From Henckelia pumila (taxonomy: Eukaryota > Streptophyta > Magnoliopsida > Lamiales > Gesneriaceae), in assembly GCF_033568475.1 (NCBI RefSeq), contig NC_133122.1:180563449-180627448 (forward strand): a DNA stretch of 64,000 bases. Reading direction: 5' to 3'. A program made the position numbers and the translations under genes. The number at the start of each line of letters is the position of its first letter. The stretch's first letter is position 1. Below are positions 1 through 12,952 of this stretch, one piece after another. Below the pieces are notes generated by a model. That model made no database searches. It was not told the DNA's origin and worked only from the letters and a program-made list of their open reading frames with translations.

Positions 1-1388
1 CTTACCCTTGCGACCAAACCTTATCACCTTTCGAAAAGGTGGCATACGCAAGAATACATACTTTCCTACCTCGAAGTGTAATGGCCTCCAGTGAGCGTTC
101 GCGTAGCTAGCCTGTCGATCCTGGACCGCCTTAATCCTGCGTCGGATCAACTCCACTGCATCAGTCATCTGCTGAATCATTTGAGGACCCTCAACCTGAT
201 GCTCGCCAACCTCATCCCAAAACAAAGGTGTACGACAACGTCTTCCATAAAGAGCCTCAAATGGTGTCATGCCAATGCTGCGATGGAAACTATCATTGTA
301 AGCGAACTCCACCAATGGTAAATGATCATGCCACGCTGGACCAAAATCCATCACTGCTGAAGTATATCCTCTAAAGTACGAATAGTACGCTCGGACTGTC
401 CATCTGTCTCTGGATGATAAGCCGTACTCAAGCTCAAAGTAGTACCAAGGGCTCGCTGGAAACTACCCCAAAATCTCGAGGTGAATCTCGGATCTCTATC
501 ACTGACAATGCTCAATGGAATGCCATGCAATCAAATGATCTCCCGCACATACAATTGTGTCATCCTATCAAAGGTATAGTCGTGGTTATAGGGAAGAAAA
601 TGCGCTGAATTTGATAATCGATCCACGACAACCCAAATAGCATCACAATTCTTGGTAGACATAGGCAAGTGGGTGACAAAATCCATCGTCACATGCTCCC
701 ACTTCCACTCAGGAATCTCTAAGCTGTGAAGTAACCCTCTGGGTCGTCTAAACTCTGCCTTGACCTGCTGACACACAAGGCATCGGGATACAAACTGATA
801 GACACTGCGCTTCATCCCTTTCCACCAAAATCGAGTGCGAAGATCCTTATATATCTTCATGCTGCCTGGATGTACAGAGAATCGACTACAGTGAGCTTGC
901 GATAGGATCTCATCCCTTAAAGCAGAATCCTCGGGTACTACAACTCGACCAGAAAGACACAATAGACCGTCTCCTTGCAGATGGAAACCAGAAGTATTAC
1001 CACCTTCCGCCAAACGGGCTAACTTCTGAATCTTCAAAACAAAATTCTGAGCTTCCCGGATTCGTCGATACAAAGTTGGCTCTGCAAGCACAGAAGAAAC
1101 ACGAATCCCTTGCTGTTCTTTCTTATGACGGAACGTGAATCCCAAAGAACAACACTCCTCCACTGCCTTCAAAACCGAACTGGTACAAAGGGAACTCACA
1201 TAGAACTTGCGACTATGCGCATCAGCAACAGGGTTTGATGAACTTGGATGGTACTTGATTTCACAATCATAATCCTTCACCAGATCCATCCAACGACGTT
1301 GCCGCATTTTCAACTCAGCCTGAGTGAACAGATACTTCAAACTCTTATGATCGGTTAAGATCTCAAATCTTTCTCCGTACAAATAGTG
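1..1388 (-). pseudogene. Element A RNase H end and integrase, truncated by the window edge
   Basis: After the TGA at 1389-1391 the frame continues with the RNase H end ([13 protein letters not shown]), a histidine/cysteine zinc-binding region ([10 protein letters not shown] through CLVCQQ) and the integrase core beginning MDFVTHLP. A second in-frame TGA at 529-531 interrupts the core at the position of an Arg codon. Below it the frame goes on through the SDRDPRF and DGQSER catalytic blocks to the RFGRKGK block, which is cut at position 1. Catalytic Asp and Glu residues are still readable. Confidence 0.92.
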
Positions 1389-1391
1389 ACG

Positions 1392-3038
1392 TCATATCTT
1401 CAGAGCAAAGACAATGGCTGCTAGCTCTAGATCATGTACGGGATAATTCTCCTCGTGAGTTTTCAATTGTCTGGAAGCATACGCGATCACGTGGACATTT
1501 TGAGTCAACACACACCCCAAACCCTGGAGAAAAGCATCAGTGTAGACTACAAACCCACCTGATCCAGATGGCAAAGAAAGAACTGGAGCTGTCTTCAAAC
1601 GACGTCTCAACTCACAAAAACTATCTTCACAAGCATCAGACCACACGAAAGAAGCATCTTTCTTTGTCAGATGTGTCAAAGGCCTAGCTAACTGAGAAAA
1701 GTTCTTCACAAAATGCCGGTAGTACCCTGCCAAACCAAGGAAACTACGAATCTTAGAAGCTGTATTCGGACACGACCAATTCAGAATAGCCTCTGTCTTG
1801 CTGGGGTCAACAGATACGCCCTCATGAGAAATGACATGACCAAGGAATACAACTCGGTCAATCCAAAAGTCACACTTGCTCAGCTTCGTGTACAACTGTT
1901 TTTCCCTCAAGACCTGAAGTACAGTGTAGAGATGATAGGCATGCTCATCCATGCTGCGAGAATAAACCAAGATGTCATCAATGAACACTACCACGAACTT
2001 ATCCAGAAAGTCGCGGAACGCCCTGTTCATCATATCCATAAAAACAGCTGGAGCATTCGTCAGACCAAACGGCATCACTAGAAACTCATAGTGTCCATAC
2101 CGTGTACAAAATGCTGTCTTAGGAACATCCTCCTGCCGAACTCGCAACTGATGATACCCAAACCAAAGATCAATCTTTGAATAGACAGAAGTACCCTGCA
2201 ACTGATCAAAGAGATCATCTATCCGCGGAAGAGGATACTTATTCTTCACTGTCACTTGATTCAACTGACGGTAATCGATACACAACCGCATCGAACCATC
2301 CTTCTTCTTGACAAACAGCACTAGGGCTCCCCATGGCGAAACACTAGGTCGAATGTAGCCCTTATCAAGAAGATCTTGCAATTGCTTCTGCAGCTCTTTC
2401 ATCTCTGATGACTCTAATCGATAAGGAGCTGTGGAAATCGGTGCAGTCCCTTGCAGTAACTCAATGCCAAACTCGATCTCCCGTACTGGTGGCAAACCTG
2501 GAATTTTCTCCGGAAACACATCTGGAAAATCACGAACCACCGGTATCTCCTGGATATCTGGTTCCCCTAAGGATGCGTCAATGGTGTATATAAGGTAGCC
2601 TTCCCCGCCAGACTCTAAAGCACATCGGGCTTTCAGAGCAAAAACCACTGGCATCGGGGGTCGCGCTCCCTCACCATAGAAATACCAAGACTCGCCATCC
2701 TCTGGACGGAACTGAACAAACCTCTGATAGCAATCCACTATCGCGCGGTAGGTAGTCAAGAGATCTATCCCAATGATGCAATTGAAATCCTCCATAGCTA
2801 GAACCATCAGGTTAGCACTAAGCTGATGTCCCTTGAAATCCAAAACACAACCCACAACTAGACACTTGGCTAAAACCTCGCTACCCATAGAAGTAGAAAC
2901 TACTAGCAAGACGTCTAAAGAAATGAATGACAACTTATACTTCTTAGCAAAATGTGCTGATACAAAAGAATGCGATGCACCGGTATCAATCAAAACATAT
3001 GCAGGAAAACCACACAAACTACAGATACCTGCAATCAT
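1392..3038 (-). pseudogene. Element A protease, reverse transcriptase and start of RNase H
   Basis: A 548-codon open stretch. The aspartic protease motif LIDTGAS is near the N-terminus (about residues 16-22), matching gypsy proteases. Reverse transcriptase follows, with the LCIDYRQLN block, the [12 protein letters not shown] block and the catalytic FIDD box (about 1974-1985), so its active site looks intact. RNase H begins with VVYTDA and stops at [11 protein letters not shown] because of TGA at 1389-1391, which replaces the Trp codon normally found there. The same frame continues downstream as RNase H and integrase. Confidence 0.93.
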
Positions 3039-3099
3039 CCGATCACTGTCAGCCTCTGCCTATTCCTGGTTAAGAGCAAAGACCTGACCCCGGGAACGT

Positions 3100-3628
3100 G
3101 GCCGCAAAGAAGAATGACCCCGAGAAGGAGTCTGAGTAGGCTGTCGCTGAGACTGCTGCGGCTGATGGTGCTGCTGAGAATACTGCTACTGATAAGGTGG
3201 CTGCTGGTATTGAGGTGGCTGAACAGATGCCTGAGAACCTCCTGAACCACTCGCTGCTCCAATCAGCATCGAACAATCCCTCTTCATGTGACCCTCCTGG
3301 CCACACTGGAAACATGCACTAGTTGATCGACCACACTGTCCTGGGGGATGCCTGCATTTGCACTGACTGCATCGGTTCGGTCTCTGTCCACCAAAACGAT
3401 GCACTCCGCCAGATCCAGAAGAAGAAGTACCTCCTGGCTTCTTGAAAGACTGTCCTTTTGGACCCAAAGAACTAGAACTCGCTAGTCTGGAAGAAGAAGA
3501 GAAGATTCTCTTGTTCCTCCGGATACTGTCCTCCGCCTGGTGACAACGGTCCACCAAGCCCTCGTAGGTCATATCGCTGCCCACAGCAACCATCCGATGA
3601 ATCTCAGGGTTCAGACCCTGAAGGAAAT
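3100..3628 (-). pseudogene. Element A gag, C-terminal part with zinc knuckle
   Basis: This is the downstream half of A gag after the element B insertion. It holds the end of the capsid region, a Ser/Gly-rich basic linker and a CCHC zinc knuckle (CFQCGQEGHMKRDC) that would bind the element's RNA in the particle. After that comes a Gln/Pro-rich tail. An in-frame TAG at 3186-3188 within the Gln-rich tail and another at 3060-3062 before the protease interrupt the polyprotein. Both fit a CAG codon changed to TAG. Confidence 0.88.
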
Positions 3629-5028
3629 TGTAACGCCCCAAAATTATCTTAATGGACTTTATTTTAGATAATCAGATATTTTAGAAGTCGAGGGCCGATT
3701 CGATTATAATCAGGGACTAGAATGCAATTTTTGGATATTGATTATTATCCTTATTATTGATTTTCAGATTGAAGTACATTCGAAGTGAATAAGGTATAAG
3801 ACGACTTTGGAATGAAATAGGACGATTAACTTGAATCCGGATTGATTCGAGTGTCCTAGAAGAAATCATATATTGCATGTTTATATGCTTATTAAACTTA
3901 TGATTGAATTGATATTTGAATGCATGAGATTTCATATGCATTCATATTGAACCGATTGATTATGCATTTTGAATTAGACAATCTGGAGATTATAGTTGAG
4001 TGGCCTTGGTAGGCGATTTACTACAAGTGTCGATTAACTCACTATAATGCCCTAGAGTCTAGAGGATTAAAATATACCTCATCCACCTCGAAAGGGGAGT
4101 TCGGTGTGATTGTTGGATATTTTAACCTCGGGATCCCAAACCGAAGAAATAAAGAATAGAAGAATTCCATTTGATTATCTGAGTCTGATAATCCAGAAGT
4201 TTTAAAAACATGCATATCATTTTAATTCAGTACTTGGATGGATTACTTGATTTGATCTTTATGTGATAGATATTTGAAAGTTGATACATGTCATGACATG
4301 ATGTGTTTATTTGATATGCATGATAGTCTCTTTTATTGGGAATATCAATTCTCACCGGATTATCCGGCTGTTGTCCTTGTTTGTATGTGTACTTGGCAAC
4401 AGGTGGGGCAGGATCGAGTCAGAGGCGACATGGATAGAACGAGAATGAAGATTAGAAGTGAGACATTGAATTAGAATTGGAAATTCATGTCAATCTAGTT
4501 TATGTTTTGAAATCATGTTAGAATTCGAATGTGTTGTATTTGATTTTGAAGTATTGAATATTAGAATCGATTATGAATGATGAATATTGAAGTTTGTATG
4601 TTGATTGCATGTTGTTGAATTCAGAATTGAGCATGTTAGATTGATATTAGATTGAGCTGAATTGTTGATTTTGAGATTGGAAGCATGTTCAGTTTTTTGG
4701 AAAAATTCTGTTGCCCAGGGTGCGCTCGATCCTATGAAATGCTGGGATCGAGCGCAGCCCCTGAAAATATTGAGGCAGTAGACTCAGCATTTTGGTGCGC
4801 TCGATCCTGGCTTTTTGTAGGATCGAGCGCGGCTCATATTATTTTCTCGGCAGAGAGTTTCAAAATATGGTGCGCTCGATCCTGGACTTTTATAGGATCG
4901 AGCGCAGCACTGTTCATTAGAAAAATAAATTTTTATTTATTTATTTATTTAATGTCTTATCTTTTGGCCTTTGATTGATTATCGATAGGACTAACTCTTG
5001 ATTAGATGATTAGAATCGGGGTCTCACA
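3629..5028 (+). repeat. 5' LTR of element B, with internal deletion
   Basis: 1400 bp, TG...CA termini. Compared with the 3' LTR it lacks about 735 bp corresponding to 9145-9879. The break is at TTGGA near 3731-3735, a 5 bp microhomology present at both edges of the missing segment in the 3' LTR. Confidence 0.9.
4721..4906 (+). repeat. Three 36 bp hairpins at an exact 75 bp period in the B 5' LTR
   Basis: Palindromes at 4721-4756, 4796-4831 and 4871-4906. Each has arms TGCGCTCGATCC and GGATCGAGCGCA (one copy ends GCGCG) around a 10-12 base loop. Start-to-start spacing is 75 bp both times, so it is a tandem repeat carrying a stem-loop. Confidence 0.9.
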
Positions 5029-5033
5029 TTAAG

Positions 5034-5044
5034 TGGTATCAGAG
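5034..5044 (+). other. Primer binding site of element B
   Basis: TGGTATCAGAG begins five bases after the 5' LTR end and is complementary to initiator tRNA-Met. Confidence 0.85.
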
Positions 5045-8000
5045 AAATAAGTTTCTGGATTTTATTTCTAGAAGTGAGCGGGGTAGATCGAGTCCGCTTG
5101 AATTTAATTTCTCGCATGTGATTGATTAATTCTATGATTGAATAATATGCGAGCATGCTTTATGATTAAGAATTATTTGAATTACTTGGATATGTGATTT
5201 AAATTTTAAAGCATGAATTAATTGAGATACAAACTATTTCGGGTTACTGGTTACATTGGATACTCTTGAGATCGAATGAGTATGTCGAGCTGAGGTTGTT
5301 GGACACCGGATAGATGTATTTGAGATGTTGTGTCCTAATCCTCTTGAATAAGATTTTCTACTCGGCAAGTTTTGAACAGGATTCAAGTAGTAGCGAACCC
5401 GATTTTACAGAATTGTTCTGTGACTGAACTGATGGATATCACTCTGAACTGATGGGAGAATTACTGATGAGATTTCAGTCTTTTAACCCTTCAACTCTGA
5501 GGAGTTCTGAGAATGAGTTTGGGTGTGAAAGCTGATTAGAAGAGATCGATCAGGTGTTTGATTCTCTAGACTTCACCGAAGAACGACGGATTCGGTTAAT
5601 TGGGTACCAACTGCAAGGCATTGCAAAAAGTTGGAGGTTATCGAAGAAGAAAGCCTTAGGGAACAAGGTTTGGTCGTGTTGTGGAGTTGTTTAATCCGAG
5701 TTTATGCAACAGACTTTAGTACTTACTCTTATCAAGGATTCACAGACTCTAACTGCTCATGACGATGACGAAGCAGGGCAACCGAAGTTGATTTCAGACA
5801 GTTGCAAGATTCAGATCCGAGACGATAGATGAATGGATTTCCTCCGATAAGAATTCCTGAATTAAGAATTCCTTTCTTATTGTTTGTTGATTACCGTTTG
5901 TTACAGAAAGGTACGGAGGAATGTTTGATGTATGTAGATGATGTCTTCAATTAGCCCGTGTTGGTTGATTTAACAAAGATGTTAAGTTTGCTGATGTTGT
6001 TCTAGTTGAGATTCCAGATTTGCCTCCGAGTCGAGAGGATGAGTTCAGCATTAATTTTAGATCAGACATCATCGACTGATAATCTGAAGGGAAGAGGTTT
6101 CAGAGATCGAATTCGGAATGAGAGATTTGTAGATGAGTTCTTGAGTATTCTTATCGATGAATCTCTTATCCTTCGAAGATCTGTATTGATCTTTCAGATT
6201 CTTTAAGTATTGTTCGCAGATTTTCATGTCGATCAATTATGCTATTATTTTGATGTCTGAATCTTGTGAGACCGAGTTGTATTTTCCTCGATCTTTTATC
6301 TAGGAAGATGGAATTTTATTGAATACCTCAAGACTAGAGCTGTTATGAATTGATCTGGATCGACGTCCTTATCTGAATTTGAAGATTTTTTGATTTAGCG
6401 AATTCTATCGCGAATCCTTTGAAGAATTCTTATTGTTGAGAAGACGATTACTCAGCAGATTATGTTCTTCTGTTTAGTTTGTATCTTTGAGACTAGTTTT
6501 TATTGAATTGAAGGAGAGATTGATCAGCACCTCAGTATTATTGACTTCTTCGGTATTGATGACCTTTCGGTGCTTTGCACTCCTTCTTATTGAGAGTTGA
6601 GACTTATTTTTGTTCAGAAGAACTCCTTGTTATCTTGAGCATCGAAGAAGTTGAAGACGCTCGAGATGCAATGTTAGTTTTCGATTTGAGTCTCACACAG
6701 ATCTTCTTGCTTGGAAGATCTAGCATCTTTTTTTTGCTTGGAAGATTTCAGTAATCTGTTCTGATCTTGGAAGATAGAAGTTTTGATTGTCGCAGTCCGA
6801 ACTGATTATGAGTTGGGAAAGAGAGTTATAGAGGACGATTAATCTGACTGCGTATTCTATTGTTATCCAGATAACTGATTGTAACAGCTAAGATTTTAAG
6901 CTGAATGGTCTGATCTTATTTTATCTACTTCAGTTGTCCTCTTTGATAGGTGATTGCTGCACTTTTGATAGAGTCTGGAACAGATGGAACGTTTATCTTG
7001 ACTCCTTCATTCGACTTCGAACCAAGAGTTGATTGAGAAGATTGAGAACGCTTTGGAATCTGATTCGACCTTTCAGAATCCGATGAAGATAGATCAGATC
7101 TGAGTATAATCTGAGTTTCAGGTTTATATTGATGCCTTATTAGCGAATAACTTTTGTTGTGCCAGATGTTTCGGTTTGAGACAGAGTATCAGGAGATTGG
7201 CACTTTGAAGTTTATTCAGAGTTCTTCCAGATGATCGGAAGATGTTTGATGAATTGAGGAATCAGATCGAATAGAGGATGATGAAGTATGAAGTTCAAAG
7301 TATGGCTTCTGATATTTTGAACTGCCAGCAGTCAGAGAGAGAACAATCCAAATTTCTGTTGTACAGTCTATTCTGATTCAGAATGGAATTGGGATCACAA
7401 TTCGATGATTTTTGTAGCAAGGCTACTTTGTGAGTCCGAGATGAGATGTCATCTGAGTATCGTTGAACGAGTGATGGAATCCCCCGTTAAGAATTATCGA
7501 TTCTAAGAATTCTTGATTTATTCTGTTGAATGACTGTTGTTACAGAATAGTATGAACGAACTCTCGAAGCTTTACAGTTGATGTATTGGATTGTAACCTG
7601 AACTGGTTGATGTGCCAGTGGTTATGGAACGACTGAAGTTGTTCGGAATGAACTTCTAGATTGGTCCTGATTGTCAGAACGAGTTCGACACTGAATGGGG
7701 ATCCGAATTTTATCTTCAGGAAGTTCGTGAAGAGAACTTTCTCAAAATCGTTTCCGAATTGAGGTGTGGACGTTTTGAACTTTTGACAGGCCGTTTGATT
7801 TGACGAATACTCCTGTATTGTTGAAGAATTTTCTGTTGACCGAATCTCTCAGAAGTATTAGTTGAAATTAGGAATTCTTATTGATGAATTTCTTATTTTC
7901 TGGTTATGAGAATTGTACTGATCGTACAGAGCTTTCGACAATCTTTTCAGAATTGTACGCCGATCAGTTGTATACTAATCTCGATGTTTGAATTTTTGAT

Positions 8001-9024
8001 CGGACCGAATAAATTTCTTCGATCGTATTATCTGATGATGGAATTTCTGATTATCTGCTCTTTTGTATTCTGAGTTTCAGTACTGACGATCTTGAAGTAC
8101 TTGGTTTTCTTCTTATTGAGATTTCTGATTTGAATCTTTTTAACTGAAGGAGTGAATGCAGCAACTGATGTTTCGAACCGAAGAATTTATCCTTATTTTA
8201 TCGACAGTCTAATTTTGATTGATTGATTGATGGAATCCGTTACAGTTTTCTGTACAGAATGATTTTGATGAAGAAGAGAGAATTTGATATCTTGTCAGAG
8301 GATGGCAGATGTCATGAATTGCCTAAGTCTGTCAGTCTAGGCAGAGATCCTTGATGTAAATACCTGTTCGATTCGTATCTATTTATCATTCCTTCTGTCG
8401 AATCTGATGGTGATGGTCCGAAAGCGGTCATTTCTTAAGAGAAAGCAAGATATTGTTCTTTCGGCATAGACTTCAAAGAGAATTTTGTTATTGACTTCAA
8501 CTATTTTTGATTCGATACCCTCAGAACGACGTACAGCCAGATCAGATGAGTCGAACTTTAGAGGAATTGCCATGAGTGGTAGTGCTTGACTTAGCACTAG
8601 TTGGCAGAATTCTTGATTCTTGTGGAGAATTCGTACAATGGCAGCGATCAGATGATTCATAAAATCACCTCTCAAGAAGTTGTACGAGGAGAGATGAAGA
8701 TATCCTTCCATTTGATATGAACTTTTTGTGTCACAGGAGTTAGAACGAAAGAAGATTCGAATTGTGACTGAAATTAAAAGGATTTTCTGACAAGGATGAG
8801 TTGACTTTTGATAGACGGACGGAGTGTTGATGAATTAATCGACTAGAGCTTCTGACATTCTCTTTTTGTTGAGATGCCGAACTCATTGAGACGAACGATT
8901 CGGAGTTAGATTGGAAGCAGATTCTGGAATTAGTTTCGAGATGTAAATTCTTATTGCAGTCCTTGATTCAAGCCTCGACCTTGTGATAGAATCATGTTTG
9001 ATTTCGAGGACGAAATCGATTCTT
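5045..9024 (+). pseudogene. Decayed internal region of element B with a gag remnant
   Basis: About 4 kb without a convincing ORF on either strand. Near 5540-5690 one frame still reads a gag-like block (FDSLDFTEERRIRLIGYQL) that parallels the capsid of element D at 47420-47500, followed by stops. No protease, reverse transcriptase or integrase motif was found by eye. The sequence is rich in GATT/GAAT words and poor in recognisable codon structure. Its decay is far greater than the divergence between the two LTRs. Confidence 0.75.
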
Positions 9025-9037
9025 AGAGGGGGAGAAT
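9025..9037 (+). other. Polypurine tract of element B
   Basis: AGAGGGGGAGAAT abuts the 3' LTR start, the expected plus-strand priming site. Confidence 0.85.
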
Positions 9038-10730
9038 TGTAACGCCCCAAAATTATCTTAATGGACTTTATTTGAGATAATCAGAGATTTTAGAAGTTGA
9101 GGGCCGATTCGATTATGATCAGGGACTAAAATGCAATTTTTGGAATTTTTAGGGACTAAAACGCAATAAATGGATTTATTAGATATTTAAGCATGTATTT
9201 GACTCATTCTTCACTTCATCCCCTTCCTCCATCTCGTCTCCCACCATGGAAATCGCCCCTTTCATTTTCCAAGCATTGGGATTTCCATTTTTGATCGATC
9301 CGTCCGATAGAATTGATTTCTAACTGGATATCTATGATCACAGCGACGAGTGCTCCGTTTGGAAGTAAGTTTATCTTATTTCTGAGAGGTTTGAATTTTT
9401 GGATGTCTTTAGAATTGATTTATATTCGAAGAGGATGATTATGAGATAGCTGTGATAGTATATCTAAGACGGTGTGAAGATCTAACGACGATCGGAATTG
9501 TTATGATTTTCTTAGTGATTTTTGAAATTTTTTGTATTTGAGATGTGTTGGGATTAGATTGGAAATGATATGTATTGATTGAAATGAGTTTATTGGATTG
9601 TTGAATTGCTGTCTGCGTTTCCGGTTTGATCAATTTATAGTCGTTATGCCGTCAATTTGAGTTTTGGATATCGTTGCGATGTTTTGATTGTATCGAGTTT
9701 GATTGAGCTTTTGATGTCGATATTGATCCTTATGACTTCTTCTGATAGATTGAAGTGAAGTCAACAGAGTTGCGAGATAGCAGCTTTGGTCAGTTTGGAA
9801 GATTGAAGTTTGGTACAGTATCGATTTTCTTATTTATCGATCGAAGAAGTTTGATTGAGTTTTGAATGAATTGATTGGATATTGATTATTATCCTTATTA
9901 TTGATTTTCAGATTGAAGTACCTTCGAAGTGAATAAGGTATAAGATGACTTTGGAATGAAATAGGACGATTAACTTGAATCCGGATTGATTCGAGTGTCC
10001 TAGAAGAAATCACATATTGCATGTTTATATGCTCATTAAACTTATGATTGAATTGATATTTGAATGCATGAGATTTCATATGCATTCATATTGAACCGAT
10101 TGATTATTCATTTTGAATTAGACGATCTGGAGATTATAGTTGAGTGGCCTTGGTAGGCGATTTACTACAAGTGTCGATTAACTCACTATAATGCCCTAGA
10201 GTCTAGAGGATTAAAATATACCTCATCCACCTCGAAAGGGGAGTTCGGTGTGATTGTTGTATATTTTAACCTCGGGATCCCAAACCGAATAAAGAAAGAA
10301 TAGAAGAATTTCATTTGATTATCTGAGTCTGATAATCTAGAAGTTTTAAAGATATGCATATCATTTTAATTCAGTACTTGGATGAATTACTTGATTTGAT
10401 CTTGATGTGATAGATATTTGGAAGTTGATACATGTCATGACATGATGTGTTTATTTGATATGCATGATAGTCTTTTTTACTGGGAATATCAATTCTCACC
10501 GGATTATCCGACTGTTGTCTTTGTTTGTATGTGTACTTGGCAACAGGTGGGGCAGGATCGAGTCAGAGACGACAGGGATAGAACGAGAATGAAGATTAGA
10601 AGTGAGACTTCGAATTAGAATTGGAAATGCATGTCAATCTAGTTTATTTTTTGAAATCATGTTAGAATTCGAATGTGTTGTATTTGATTTTGAAGTATTG
10701 AATATTAGAATCGATTATGAATGATGAATA

Positions 10731-12626
10731 TGAAAGAGTGGGTGCCCGGTTAGCCAACTTGTGGCTAAGGGCTTTTGTGACTCTATGTATAAACAATTTT
10801 TGTTTAATATAATTTACATTCATTAATGGCATCATCTTTGTCTTTCTTCATATTGTTATATTGTGATATACTTTTGTTGTTTTAATAAAGACCTTGAATA
10901 TACTATAGTGTAAGTAAGATGAGATAGTGAATAAAGAGAGATCACTATTATGAAACACATCTTATAGCCACTGTATATTCTACACAGTTCCTAGTCAATT
11001 GAGCCGTCCGCTAATAAGGATAAGGATCGCTCGAGATTGAGACTAGCATTTGTTATGCCGAGTACCATGTTTCATTGGTAATGGAAATGGAGATGTTCAA
11101 AGCATGCAAATGGATATTCATATGATGAATGATCGAACTACCCTATTCGGGCTTTCCAAGTGGTTATCACTTATCGAGTGGATAAAGTCCGCGGTTTTAG
11201 TTGTACACCATTAGTCCTTATTACTTGAAACATCATTGAGACTCTATATGCTAGTACTGTACTTTGAATCATTTACCGACTCTATTGGGTTCATCAGGTG
11301 TCGGGATTGGGTACAGTTACGACACATATAGAAGTCGATGCTTTGTTGTCAAGGATTCACCACATACTTGCGAGTGTGGATATCCTATGCGATCTGAGGA
11401 GATATTAGTGTGACGAATCTCTGGCCAGAGTACATGATGTGTTTTAGGTTAATGGGTTTTCCTAGTAACACATGCGATGTCACTATTTGATCTCCAAGAT
11501 GTAATGCATATTTATTGAATCTCGAACGACTCTCGATATACCAATGGTTGTTGATTCGTCGGGATATATGGATGAAGGGACTGTACTGTACGCTAACCAA
11601 AATATACTGGTTCTTGCAGGCACTATCAGTAATACCTAGGGAATCATGGGGCGATGTTGCTAGGCGCTCTTACCATGATTTGATGGGTAAGTCGGAAATT
11701 GTTGTTTCGAGTCACAAGGAGTTGTGAGCCCACGGCTAGCTGTATTCCTGAACCATTGAGGGTTACACAAGTAATGGATTACTAAAACCCCGTAGAGATA
11801 GTTAAATTTAAAGAGTTAAATTTAATGAAAGAGAAATAGGACTTCTTAACTAAAGGGAGTGAGATTTCTTAAAATGACATAGGGATGAGCATTTTTTGGA
11901 AATCACTGAATTCGGATTCAAAAATATTATCTTGACTCTAAAAGATGCAGAAATGGTTTCTGTGCACATTGGTAAAATCAGTTTATCAATCGGAGTCACG
12001 ATAAATTTTATATTAATTTCTAGAACAACGGGCTTGGCTTGTTGGACTAAGTTATGGATTGTGGGCCCTAAGGAGTTAGAGTCCTAATACAATTATAACT
12101 TAATCTAGTTTAGAAATTATCTATAAATAGGATGCAGTGTTCGAAATTCTCATGTGAATTCAGTCTAGAAATTTCGAACACTACATATAATTTTCAAGAG
12201 GATTTTCGAAAATTCCTCTATCCCTTTTGGAGAAAATTCGACTTGTGATTTTTGTGAAAATTACAATTCGAATTAACAGATCATATCTGTTTATTCTCTA
12301 CGTAAAACTTCTGATTGATTTCTAGTGCATTCAATCAGAGGGTTTCTGTTTTTCATTCGTGGACCTAATTCCGGAGTTAGATCGTGACTGTCATCGGTTC
12401 CCGGGATTTACAAGAAGAGCAGATTAAATTCTGTTGGAGTCCACAATCAAGCCTTTGTTTGACGAGATAAAAATTTAATTGTGATTTTATTTTTACTTGA
12501 ACAAATTTAATCGTAAAAGTTTTGATACCCATATATGGAATCGTTTCATATAATAAAAATAAAATTTTTAAACTTCCGCTGCACCGGGTATCAATTCTTA
12601 ATTGATCTGAACACAGTTTTCCAACA
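10731..12626 (+). mobile_element. Solo LTR S1
   Basis: 1896 bp, TGAAAGAGTGGG...TTTTCCAACA, flanked by perfect TSD GAATA (10726-10730 and 12627-12631). No internal domain, primer site or coding capacity, so a solo LTR left by LTR-LTR recombination is the simplest reading. TATAAATAGG at 12122-12131 gives + orientation. Its reverse-complement start TGTTGG recalls copia-type LTRs, but superfamily assignment is uncertain. The ORFs it contains (for example 11385-11600, 11515-11727, 11896-12087) are chance. Confidence 0.85.
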
Positions 12627-12766
12627 GAATATTGAAGTTTGTATGTTTATTGCATGTTGTTGAATTCAGAATTGAGCATGTTAGATTGATATTAGATTGA
12701 GTTGAATTGTTGATTTTGAGATTGGAAGCATGTTCAGTTTTCTTGAAAAATTCTGTTTCCCCAGGG

Positions 12767-12952
12767 TGCGCTCGATCCTATGAAATGCTGGGATCGAGCG
12801 CAGCCCCTGAAAATATTGAGGCAGTAGACTCAGCATTTTGGTGCGCTCGATCCTGGATTTTTGTAGGATCGAGCGCGGCTCATATTATTTTCTTGGCAGA
12901 GAGTTTCAAAATATGGTGCGCTCGATCCTGGACTTTTATAGGATCAAGCGCA
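12767..12952 (+). repeat. The same three-hairpin array in the B 3' LTR
   Basis: Palindromes at 12767-12802, 12842-12877 and 12917-12952, again at 75 bp spacing. The third has one arm change (GATCAAGCGC instead of GATCGAGCGC). Confidence 0.9.

Noticed and set aside
4721..4906. CRISPR-like array (regularly spaced palindromes)
   Set aside because: Plant LTR sequence, only three units, and the spacers are also repeated parts of the 75 bp unit.
11385..12087. ORFs of 63-71 codons
   Set aside because: Inside solo LTR S1, on both strands, no domain, not conserved in S2 as open frames.
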